Shown one piece after another: positions 9,184-17,749 of a stretch of DNA of 64,000 nucleotides (within the stretch, counting starts at the first letter, position 1; each line of letters begins with the position of its first letter). The DNA is from Blattamonas nauphoetae. Taxonomy: Eukaryota; Preaxostyla; Oxymonadida. The stretch is taken from positions 1 to 64,000 of the forward strand of contig JARBJD010000162.1 of NCBI GenBank assembly GCA_033064195.1, in the 5' to 3' direction. The notes below the pieces were generated by a model that worked only from the letters and a program-made list of their open reading frames with translations, searched no databases and was not told the origin of the DNA. A program made the position numbers and the translations under genes.

Positions 9184-10087
9184 TGAGTGTCTGTTGTTGT
9201 CCGACGATAGAGGATAATTCCTGAATGGCTTTCACACAGAAGCAAGAGAGTTCTGCATAATCAACTTGAAGACAATCTGGATTGGAATCATTCACAACTT
9301 CAGGGAATATCTCTTGGATCTGTTGTGCAACCACACCAATGTGTTTCTTCTCACTTTCCTTCTTCAAGCATTCACATTTCTCTTTGCAATTCTTCAAGTG
9401 TTCTTCATCAGTCTCCTTCTCTATTTGTTTTGTGACTGTGTTGATCTTCGAGTCGAATGTGTTGAATTGGTACTGCACAATTTCGACTTTATTCAATTGT
9501 TCAAGAACATTAGGGTATGGAACAATATTCCTTTTTACTCTTCTGTCAGACAGTTGAGAAAAACTTCCTGTTGTGGATATTGAAAACACTCCTGAACCTG
9601 TGTCCTCATCGTAGAAATACAAAGCTGGTTTGTCACAGGGAGACCACATAATAATACCATCACCATTGAACTGAATTCCAGAAGTTTCTGCTAGTGATTG
9701 TGATATTGAAATTCCAGAAGAGAATGTCGATGCCGGATATGTTCCAGGATACTTCGGAAGTGATCCTTCTGAGATATTCCACTTCGCTCCATTCACATTG
9801 ATCAATCCTCCAATTGTTGGTGTCGTGATCGATCCATTTGTGCTGACTCCTTTTTGGATTGAAGAGATCGCTGTCTTGTGTGCTTCAGTTGTCTTCTGAA
9901 GTGAGTCGACTTCTTCCTGATTCGTTTCTAATTCCGTCTGTAGTGAGTGAATGACTGCTGCATTCTCAGTGATCGTCGAAAGATTATGATCAATCATTTT
10001 CTCAATCATTTGTGAATTGTATTTTTGTCGATTCATTTTTGGTTGCTCTTTCATTGAAATTAAAATTCTTGATTCCCTCATGAACAT
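9134..10087 (-). CDS. Fibre-like protein with C-terminal peptidase S74 (intramolecular chaperone) domain
   Basis: The 317-residue protein has three parts. Residues 25-85 form a coiled coil. Residues 86-175 are a Gly/Ser/Thr-rich beta region of the kind found in trimeric fibres. The C-terminal domain, from residue 180, starts SDRRVKRNI, then has HIGVVAQQIQEIFPEVV and a DYAEL block. This is the peptidase S74 signature, known from phage tail spikes and animal MYRF, where it trimerises the protein and then cuts itself off. Ser180 and Lys185 match the Ser-x4-Lys catalytic spacing. It likely makes a receptor-binding or vertex fibre. The true start may be one of the in-frame ATGs slightly further in. 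Confidence 0.75.
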   Translation of the reverse strand: MFMRESRILISMKEQPKMNRQKYNSQMIEKMIDHNLSTITENAAVIHSLQTELETNQEEVDSLQKTTEAHKTAISSIQKGVSTNGSITTPTIGGLINVNGAKWNISEGSLPKYPGTYPASTFSSGISISQSLAETSGIQFNGDGIIMWSPCDKPALYFYDEDTGSGVFSISTTGSFSQLSDRRVKRNIVPYPNVLEQLNKVEIVQYQFNTFDSKINTVTKQIEKETDEEHLKNCKEKCECLKKESEKKHIGVVAQQIQEIFPEVVNDSNPDCLQVDYAELSCFCVKAIQELSSIVGQQQTLINELIQKYNTLIGIPT

Positions 10088-10214
10088 ACGTCACCGGCAC
10101 ATTATTTCTGACATACTCAGAGACCAGCGTACAGTTCTCTTCTCTCATTGATTCAACCAATGCTTGTTCTGAACATACTCGACGTCTTTCCTTGTACATT
10201 TCAGTTGGATTCAT
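10002..10214 (-). CDS. Small unrecognised frame upstream of the fibre-like gene
   Basis: Seventy codons open at an ATG preceded, on the reverse strand, by a T-rich motif (10235-10247) similar to the forward motifs. The product is charged and has no recognised family. It overlaps the beginning of the fibre-like gene in another frame. It may be a real small gene or a leader frame. Confidence 0.35.
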   Translation of the reverse strand: MNPTEMYKERRRVCSEQALVESMREENCTLVSEYVRNNVPVTYVHEGIKNFNFNERATKNESTKIQFTND

Positions 10215-10250
10215 TTTATACAAATTAAAACATTCAAAAATAAATTTTCA

Positions 10251-12121
10251 TTCGTGAGTTTCTCAGTTTTGGATTTGTCACTGGAATCGAGGATCAATGG
10301 GTTCGATCACTCATTTCTCAACTATGTTCGTTTCGTTCTAATTCGTCGCGTTTCAGATTCTCCGGAACTGTAGGATCATCATGGTGTGCTTCATTTTTTC
10401 CTTTTTCCGAACTTTTGCAGAGATATTTGAGGTTTCACAACCGGGTCCAGATCTCGGAACTTTTATGTAAAAACGAGTATGCCGCTCTCATTTTCTCCTT
10501 ATTTCAGCTCTGTTTAACTCGTTTTTGATTGAATTGTCACTTCATTTTCACTAGGAATTATTTCGTTTTTGACCTCACTTCAGTCTTCATTTTTTCGTTG
10601 TTTATCCATAATATCCACTTCATTCATGTTTCTTTCAACTAAACTTTTTCTCCAATTCAACACACTAATTCTCGTTTACTGGATTTTCCGGACTTTTGCA
10701 GAGATCCGCCATTCAACGGCTCACTTCATATCTCGGTATTTTTCCGGAAAATCCAACATTTCACGAACATTTTTGAATCATTTTTGTTGTTTTTAAGAGA
10801 GAAAAACCTGAACACAGACCTAATTTTCACTATTGGTGTCACATTTCACACCGTTTTCACGATCGTCATTTTCACTCTCAGTTTCAGACTTGCCCGTTTC
10901 ATTGTTGGTTGTTTCGCTTTCTTTTACTCTGTTTTTGTGAAAAAAGTGATGAAAAGTTGACTAAAATGATGTGCTAGTGAAGTGAGAACGGCCCACAAAA
11001 TGAAATAATAAGTAGTGAAAATGAAGAGGAATGGTGAAGAGATCAAATGTGAAATGGGGAGAGAAAGTGATGAAATGAAAGGGACTACAGTCGGTTTTGA
11101 AGTGACAAAAACGGTCAAAAGTTGTGAAGTGAAAACATGAAAAAGTGACTTTATGGGAGAACTATCCGACAAAATCTCCTCAAAATTTGAGCACACCTTA
11201 CTCATACCGTGAGAAAGAAGGATTTGCAGTGAAAATCAGATCAAAAAATCCATAGTGTCAAAATGTTAGTGCAAGCGTGTCGTCACAAGAGTGATCGAAA
11301 AACCGACCCTCCAGAGCGAACTATAGGTGGTGTAAAACCAGAATTCTCAAAAAAGCGTCGCTTGAGTGCAATTGCGAAGTGGTTGACGTGAAATCAATGA
11401 GAAATGAAAATTGACAAAAAATTGTGAAAACGATCGTGTGTCGAGGATCGTCAAAACCGAATGACGCGAATACCTGTCCACTACCGATTTGACACGTTTT
11501 GAGACCATCAGAGGGCGAAAAGTGACGTGTTGGAGAAGAGCGAGACGTCACTTTCTCCTCCTTAAAAATTTTGTCATTTTCAAAATATGTTGTGGGGTCG
11601 GATCAAACTTTATTTTCAAAAGTGCTTTTTTCTGAAAATTTCACCTATCAAAATCAATTTTGTAATTTTAGAACGTGTTTGAACACAATTTGAGACATAA
11701 AGGTGTTCATAGTGGCGAAATCCGAACATCGACTTTTTCGTCACTTTTTGGACCTAAGTTCGGTACACAGTTCGACGAATTCTCAACCGATTTTCATCGG
11801 GATTGTTTTGATCGATGACCGACAGTGTCCCCGAGATTTTAGAATTTTTTGCAGAATTTTTCGAAATGGTTCTCACATTGGATTCGACTGATTTGTGGTC
11901 AAAAAGGGAAAAACACCAAAAAAGTGCCAACATTTTTTCGAATGTTGCCAAAATTTGCTTCAAAATTGACACTTTTCACGAGGTCAAAATATTGGACATA
12001 TTTTGAGAATTTAGGCCAAATATTGATGTCATCAAAATGTCATAAATTCCTTTTAATACAAGATTCAAAATTGGTCAATCGGACTTGACTTTTAGTTTTG
12101 ATTTCAATGACAATTTCAGAT
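10251..12121. other. Gene-free stretch with strand-biased composition
   Basis: No supportable gene. The plus strand is pyrimidine-rich up to about 10925 and then switches to purine-rich up to about 11540, with many GTGAAA and GATGAA words. A short phrase, CTTTTGCAGAGAT, occurs in two similar settings near 10410 and 10692. The right boundary of the Polinton-like element, possibly with a terminal repeat, may lie in here. Confidence 0.5.
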
Positions 12122-12390
12122 TGGTTCTCTATTCGCTTCTATAACTACTGCGTGGATGTGAAACCGGTGAATGCAGAATGAGATCGAATCAATTCATTGA
12201 ACAAGAGGTCAGACACCGACACGACGCCTATTTTGATATGCTTGTACAGGGCCTTCTACACGTCAGAAGGGTCCCGAAAAACCTTTTGTCGGCGGGAGTA
12301 TCTTCGAACAACTTCTGGACTGACTATCCAGTTGAAGTATATTTCCATCTTCAGGTTTGGACTCTTATCTGGCTCTGTTGGTGAGTGTTG
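12122..12390 (+). pseudogene. Fragment of a decayed host gene, possibly SPX/EXS-type transporter
   Basis: After a splice-acceptor-like TTTCAG, one frame reads protein-like to a donor-like GTTG/GTGAGT at 12377-12386. It contains FYTSEGSRKTFCRREYL and then FRFGLLSGSVG. This loosely recalls the end of an SPX domain leading into the first membrane segment of XPR1/SYG1-type phosphate exporters. One in-frame TGA interrupts it, and no continuation is seen on the far side of the inverted-repeat element. The family guess is weak. Confidence 0.25.
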
Positions 12391-12789
12391 AACTTTTGAA
12401 TGATGTCAAAAAGTCTGACCAAATTTGTACTTTTTTCAATTGCTTTCATCATTTTACCCAGCTATCTCAATCAATATTTGCACGTTGATCAATTATCCAG
12501 AAAAGTCATTCACGAGTTAGTCAAGCCGTCAAAACACTGCCAATATGCGTTTTTGAACTTGATTTCATTTTTTGAAATGTTCATACCCTTCCATTGTTCT
12601 CTTATTTCTTTTTTTTCTCGGTTTCAATTCATATTAATTTCATTACTTCCACTTCACTAAAGTTTTGTTCGGATCTTTTGATGGACATGTGATGTTTTTT
12701 GGCGCTTTGCATTTTTGTGACATCGACATTCGTTTATTCTCATTTTTACCCTCAAAACAGCTGAACAAATTTTTCTTATTCGTCATTTC
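12376..12789. repeat. Left arm of the 414-bp inverted repeat
   Basis: Starts TGTTGGTGAGTG and ends just before the arms diverge at the ATTTC near 12789. It contains an 86-codon frame that is mirrored in the other arm. Nothing suggests that frame is a gene. Confidence 0.85.
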
Positions 12790-12887
12790 ACCATGATCAC
12801 TGCTTTGCCTTTTCTGAGATAAATTACCAACACAACTGAATTTGAAGTGGACCAAACATCACTTCAGTGTGAAATGAACAAGGTTCT

Positions 12888-14081
12888 TTACAAATCCTCT
12901 CGTCGAACAGCTCGTGGCCACTGAACAGCACGACAACTTTCGATGCATCTGAACACTTCATCAGGCGAAATCTGTAAAAATGCTTCACGTATTTGATCTA
13001 AAAAGTGAGCCTCCCCTTGCCAATCACGAATTTGAGCTTCAACTCTGTTTTTCCAGAAGCCGAAGACATTTTCGATGGGATTCAGGTCTGGACTGTAAGC
13101 GGCGTTGTAAAGAATTCGTTGATTGGCTTCGAGGACGATGTTCTGAGTGGCTACATGATGGATTCCGGCATTGTCCAGGATAAGAACCCATCTACGACGT
13201 GCTGTATTGCTTTCAAGGAGTCTCCGAAGGTATGCTTCGAAGATGTCCGCAGTGATTGTACCTGGAATGAGCTCTGTGTGTCCCACTCCGTTGGACGGGA
13301 TGGATGTAATCGCGGTCAATGAGACGAAATTGGTCGGTCTCACGATGAGAGGTGCTCGGCCAACTTCAGCCCATCCGTATCTTCGAACACATTCGATGTT
13401 CCATGATGTTTCATCCAAGAATATTTGAAACCATCCATCGCGGATGTGTGCCATCGCGTTTTGGATAAAAGCAACACAAGCATTCTTGTTTTCCTCGGTG
13501 TTGGCGGCCGGGGATCTCATTCTGACTCGTTTAAAGGAGAAAAGAGGCATGTCAATGTTCACCTGGTTTCTTTGTGTTACCATCCGATAGACGGTTGCTG
13601 CACTTGTCTGGTTGCCTTGGGCTCTGAGATTGGCTGCCATCTCTCTGAGAGTGCGTTGTCCGTCCTCCTGGAGCAGCCGTCGAACTTCCTGATTGAGTTA
13701 TCTGTCATTTCTTCGATTCGGTCTACCTCTTCGTGGATGGTTGTTCGTGATGGACACTCCTCGGCGAAGTTTGTGAATGAAACGATACGTGGTTGGGATC
13801 GTCAAGACCACACGATGTGCGTACCATGCCACTGGCTTGGTTTCTCCATTCTCGCGATTCAACACGGTTAATCTTACTCTCTTTTCCGGTGTGGCTGGAG
13901 TGTACGGACGATGGAGGATTGGTAGAAGTGGCACCAGAGGTGGCGGTGGCGGCGGTGGTAGAGGCGGAATTTGGTACATATGAAGTTGTGGAACGTAGTT
14001 GACGGCGTTTTCTTGTTCAATTGGATTCCGTAGATCGAGAATAAGTGGATTCTGAAGAGCATTTCCATCACAGATGTTCAT
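12888..14081 (-). pseudogene. IS630/Tc1-mariner-type transposase with one in-frame stop
   Basis: Read on the reverse strand, 14081 to 12888 is one frame of about 397 codons interrupted by a single TAA at 13698-13700. Before it lie a proline tract and a basic AT-hook-like stretch (RRGRPNRR). After it come a helix-turn-helix (LRQ-type, near VRRLLQEDGQRTLREMAANL) and the DDE domain. The first Asp is in FLDETSWN, the second in ILDNAGIHH, and the Glu in SPDLNPIEN, 33 residues after the second Asp. That spacing fits IS630/Tc1-type enzymes. The catalytic part (12888-13697) is intact as a 250-codon open frame from an internal Met. Loss of the N-terminal part would remove DNA binding, so this copy is probably inactive. 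Confidence 0.8.
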
Positions 14082-14291
14082 TTTGGAGTTTGACCAAAAT
14101 GTGATTCAAATTTTTCGAGTAAATCAAGAAAAATTAGTATGGGTCGTCCAGAATTTTGACCGACTTTTTTGTCTGCAAAAATGGAAAAAAATTGATGGTA
14201 GATGTATTGGAGAGTCTGAATCGCGGAATGATAACTGAAACATAATGAAAAAAATGTGTGGCAGCAAAAAAGTCAAAAAAGCGGTCGAGGA

Positions 14292-14705
14292 GAAATGACG
14301 AATAAGAAAAATTTGTTCAGCTGTTTTGAGGGTAAAAATGAGAATAAACGAATGTCGATGTCACAAAAATGCAAAGCGCCAAAAAACATCACATGTCCAT
14401 CAAAAGATCCGAACAAAAATTTAGTGAAGTGGAAGTTATGAGATAAATATGAATTGAAACCGAGAAAAAAAAGAAATAAGAGAACAATGGAAGGGTATGA
14501 ACATTTCAAAAAATGAAATCAAGTTCAAAAACGCATATTGGCAGTGTTTTGACGGCTTGACTAACTCGTGAATGACTTTTCTGGATAATTGATCAACGTG
14601 CAAATATTGATTGAGATAGCTGGGTATAATGATGAAAGCAATTGAAAAAAGTACAAATTTGGTCAGACTTTTTGACATCATTCAAAAGTTCAACACTCAC
14701 CAACA
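14292..14705. repeat. Right arm of the 414-bp inverted repeat
   Basis: Reverse complement of 12376-12789 with about five differences. Its outer end is CTCACCAACA at 14696-14705. Confidence 0.85.
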
Positions 14706-15143
14706 AAAAAAGTCATGAACCACTCTTGTCGCAGATTGATCAACGATCTCGAAAAGATTATTCAATCATGTCATCCACATATTCTAGAGAAAGGTTGATT
14801 CATTTCTCAACCATGAGAGGAGAATAGTTTTGAATGTTGGTCTTCGGACTTTTGAATGATGTCAAAAATTCTGACCCAATTGTTGACATGGAACTAATTG
14901 GTGCCGCCACTAGCAATAATGTTTTTTTAGTTATTGACTTCTCCACAAACGATAACAGCGACTGAGAAACATCCTCACCTCTTTGGCCCTTCCACTCCCA
15001 ATTTCTTCACCATTTCTTCCATTCCCTTCTCTTTTCTTCTTTTGTTCTCTCTTTTCATTTTTTGTCATGATCTCTCGCTTCCTCTGTTTTAGATCATCTC
15101 ATTAAAACAAGTTTTCCAGATCCTTTGCCAAACAGACTGTGAA

Positions 15144-15563
15144 ATGTTTCAAGAAAATGTAATTTCAAGAGAGAACCATCCCAAATCACCAGAAAAGAAA
15201 CGAGTAGGCAAAATTTTGAATTCGTGCTGGAAACTGCGGACGATTCACAAAACCAAAGAAGGGATGGTAATCATCTCCCGTTTACTCCTTTTTGGAGTCT
15301 TCTTCGACTTGAACGTAAAGAGCAGCATTCCGAATGTGTGGACACGCCGGCCCAATACTTTTTCCTTTTTTCTTTTCAACGTACCTGACCATCCTCTATT
15401 TGTGTTTTCGAATACCCTTTTTGACTATGTTTTCCTTAAACAACATTATTGGGTAAAATGTGCTCTCGATGGGACAGAGGGTGATTTGATAAGAGAACAT
15501 TTGTATCGATTCAAAAATGAGAAGAATCAGCTCGGATCTGAATCTAGGATGACGATTGTTTGA
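15144..15563 (+). CDS. Doubtful 139-codon frame
   Basis: The frame is open but its composition is odd: a basic start and a Phe-rich middle with no domain. It lies alone in the otherwise gene-free 14706-16008 stretch. Possible intron-like ends (GTAATC to GTAAAG) give no better model. It may be chance or a decayed gene. Confidence 0.2.
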   Translation: MFQENVISRENHPKSPEKKRVGKILNSCWKLRTIHKTKEGMVIISRLLLFGVFFDLNVKSSIPNVWTRRPNTFSFFLFNVPDHPLFVFSNTLFDYVFLKQHYWVKCALDGTEGDLIREHLYRFKNEKNQLGSESRMTIV

Positions 15564-16008
15564 GAAAAGAGAGGAGTTTTATTACTAATCGTTGAAATTG
15601 CTGAGCAATATGTGACAGAAGGAAGCAGTTTCACATGGTTCCAACACAGAAAGCTCCAGTCAATTGCCTTTTTTCACCCAAAAGTCAGACGAAAATGTCC
15701 CAAGGGTTGAACAATAGTACAATTTCAGTCTCTTTTATGAATTCAACTTCTGTTCGCATCGGAGCTGGTGATTCTTCTGTTTAGATTAATGATTGATGAC
15801 TCAGTCAAGATTCAATAAAACACGTCAGATCCGGCCCTTTGAGGAAAGTTTGAGTTTTCCAGACATCCTCATTTCGCGAGTCACGGAGATCAACGTGCAA
15901 GGAAATCGATTTAGAAACAGCACCATGGGGTAGTTCGATTCTTTACGAAAAAGTGGGTTCAGTTTTTTTGAGATGAGAAAAAAGTTTGAAAAGAATGAGA
16001 AAAAGTTT

Positions 16009-16081
16009 CGACCATGGTGGGGATCGAACCCACAACCTCTGGATCCGAAGTCCAACGCGCTATCCATTGCGCCACACGGCC
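16009..16081 (-). tRNA. tRNA-Arg, anticodon TCG
   Basis: The reverse strand gives a 73-nt cloverleaf. The acceptor GGCCGTG pairs with CATGGTC using two G-U pairs. The D arm is in GGCGCAATGGATAGCGC, the anticodon loop CTTCGGA carries TCG (plus-strand 16046-16048), and the T arm is GTGGGTTCGATCCCCAC. The discriminator base is G. There is no intron, CCA is not encoded, and a run of T follows within a few bases as a Pol III stop. Internal A and B boxes are canonical. Confidence 0.95.
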
Positions 16082-16615
16082 ACATTTTCTCGAATTCAAT
16101 CATCACTAATAACATGTGTCGTGTTCAGCAAGATTTTTGAGTAATGTCTGCAGAAGGTTGGGGGTTGAGTTTCCGAGGGGTAAGATAAAGTCCAAAAACC
16201 AGATACAATGATGAGACCGGAAGAAATGTGGATTTGAAATCAGGGGGCTTCGATTTGTTGAAAAAAGGTGAAGATGAGGCAGATGGAGGTCAGAAACAAT
16301 TGGAGAGGATTGATAGAGGTCTGATGTTACAAACATCCAAATGGGCGATATTGAGAAGAAGATGAATATCCGTATATATTTAGTGAGTATGGACAGATAC
16401 ATGCAGAGAAGAAATGGTTGACGGCAATTCATGGTTCCCAGAGTTGGATTCACGAATCTTCTTGAATTCGCGTGGTTCTCGGCAGTCTACACAGCTTTTT
16501 GGATAACAATTTCAGAACGGTGGAATGATGTTCAATTTTAGCTTGATTATCACTGTTCGGAGTGTGATTCATTTCATTTTGGCTAAGATCGTAGTTTTTT
16601 GCGTTTCTCCATCAG
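16082..16615. other. Gene-free spacer
   Basis: I see no gene, repeat or RNA here. It lies between the tRNA promoter side and the dynactin-p24-like gene and would hold the latter's promoter. Confidence 0.5.
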
Positions 16616-17199
16616 ATGGAAGCACTTGAACAAAGAATCGATAAAATTAACGCAATTATGTCACTTGAAACCGATATTTCTAGTGATTCCGATATGCTTC
16701 AAACAATCAGAGAATTGAACGATGCCATCAACGGAAAGACGACACAGAAGGAAAAAGAGTTCATTGAACTATGTATGCTTCAATGTTATGCTTTTCATCC
16801 AGTATTTTAGACGAACGCCTTCGTTTAGTTCATGATTCATCACAGAAACCATCGGACCAATTCGACGTAATTGCCTCATTTCTATCTCAAGGAAGGTATA
16901 TAGAATCAGTGTGTAGTGTCGCCCAATCAATTCAAGAAAACCTCCCAATTCTCGATGATAAATCGTTTCCAGGTGTCCCTTTTTTCCCATTACACGATCC
17001 AAGCAATTCTTTCACGGGAAAGTGAAGTTTACAATGCGCTCAATCAACACGTCTGTACCCAGGGTATTTTCGATGAAGTTCTGTCAAACGCACAACAGTC
17101 TCTCAGAGATTACCATCATGTAGTTCGTCCTTCGTTCTCATGCCATCCCTTCAGATATCAAACATAAATTCCTTTTTAATTGACACTGATGCTCCTTAG
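16616..17199 (+). CDS. Small helical protein, dynactin p24 (DCTN3)-like
   Basis: Four exons fit: 16616-16772, 16811-16972, 17004-17119 and 17155-17199, with introns of 38, 31 and 35 nt. The spliced product is about 160 residues, nearly all alpha-helical, beginning MEALEQRIDKINAIM. Size, the helical start LEQRI, the KEFIELYERL block and the C-terminal LRDYHHV region resemble dynactin subunit p24, which packs in the dynactin shoulder and helps tie dynein to cargo. The similarity is by pattern only, and other small coiled-coil subunits are possible. Confidence 0.4.
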
Positions 17200-17240
17200 C
17201 ACTCCCTTAACAGATCTTCTCAACGATCGTTCGAGGATCA

Positions 17241-17459
17241 ATGAATCACTCATCTGTTAATTTATGGCCAGCATTTCAAAGAAGAATGACTCCGTGCGAT
17301 TGGGGAGCGATTCCTCCGCCGCCTCCGATGAATTCTGTCTCTGCACCTGGGGATGCTGGTGGGGGAAGCGTGCCACCGCCGCCTCCGCTCTCGGGAGGGA
17401 ATGTTCCTCCTCCGCCTCCAATGGACGGAGGAAGCATCCCCCCTCCGCCCCCCCTCTGA
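17241..17459 (+). CDS. Short proline-rich frame (PPPPP repeats)
   Basis: This 72-codon frame contains four PPPPP blocks separated by Gly/Ser-rich linkers, the profilin/SH3-binding style of formins and WASP-family proteins. No actin-binding domain is attached. It might be a separate small gene or the last exon of the gene just upstream, but I could not find a splice that joins them in frame. Confidence 0.3.
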   Translation: MNHSSVNLWPAFQRRMTPCDWGAIPPPPPMNSVSAPGDAGGGSVPPPPPLSGGNVPPPPPMDGGSIPPPPPL

Positions 17460-17749
17460 AGATTATTTTTTTAGCGTTTGGTTGATGTCCTTTGCATTAT
17501 TTTTGGTCATATCACAGCATTGATTCTGTGTGCGTGTTTTTGGTTTGATTCGAAATTCTTTGCGAAATTCTCTGCGACGAGTGATTGTATGAGCTTCTGG
17601 ATCATGAAGTGGGATGGATGAAAATGGTTCAAGAGATGGGAGGGACAAAATGGTGGATAGTGAAGGAGTTTATGGACGAAAGGTGAAATGTGAAGAGAAC
17701 ATTTACAGTGGGTCACGAAATTTTCATCTTGACACACAGAAAGACATCC

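Larger units (their letters stand above)
1..10250. mobile_element. Polinton/Maverick-like virus-derived element, left end outside window, partly broken
   Basis: The block holds, from left to right, an rve-type integrase remnant, a small coiled-coil frame, a reverse-strand packaging ATPase, five forward frames, two large related capsid-type proteins and a reverse-strand fibre-like gene. Integrase plus packaging ATPase plus double capsid-type genes is the set known from Polintons (Mavericks) and related viruses. No family B polymerase or adenovirus-type protease is visible; they may lie left of the window. The integrase is broken in several places, and one small frame near the right side also looks decayed. 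The ATPase, capsid and fibre frames are open, so the copy is probably not very old. Terminal inverted repeats could not be tested, so the right edge is approximate. Confidence 0.85.
12376..14705. mobile_element. IS630/Tc1-type transposon bounded by 414-bp inverted repeats
   Basis: Two near-identical inverted arms (12376-12789 and 14292-14705) flank a single reverse-strand transposase gene, giving a 2330-bp unit. The arms differ at about five positions by eye, so the inverted structure is young or kept alike by conversion. The expected TA target duplication is not found at the arm ends (GGCTC on the left, AAAAA on the right). A degenerate third copy of the left arm's first 45 bp lies at about 14835-14882 in direct orientation. 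Confidence 0.75.

Noticed and set aside
12400-12660. Matching 86- and 81-codon frames in both 414-bp arms
   Set aside because: They match only because the arms are inverted copies; composition is AT-rich and the frames have no domain, so I do not call genes.
13698-13700. Alternative genetic code with TAA as glutamine
   Set aside because: TAA, TAG and TGA all end well-recognised host genes here (for example 20317-20319 and 38397-38399), so the standard code holds.
13925-13970. Gly-rich plus-strand frame opposite the transposase
   Set aside because: It is the complement of the transposase's proline tract.
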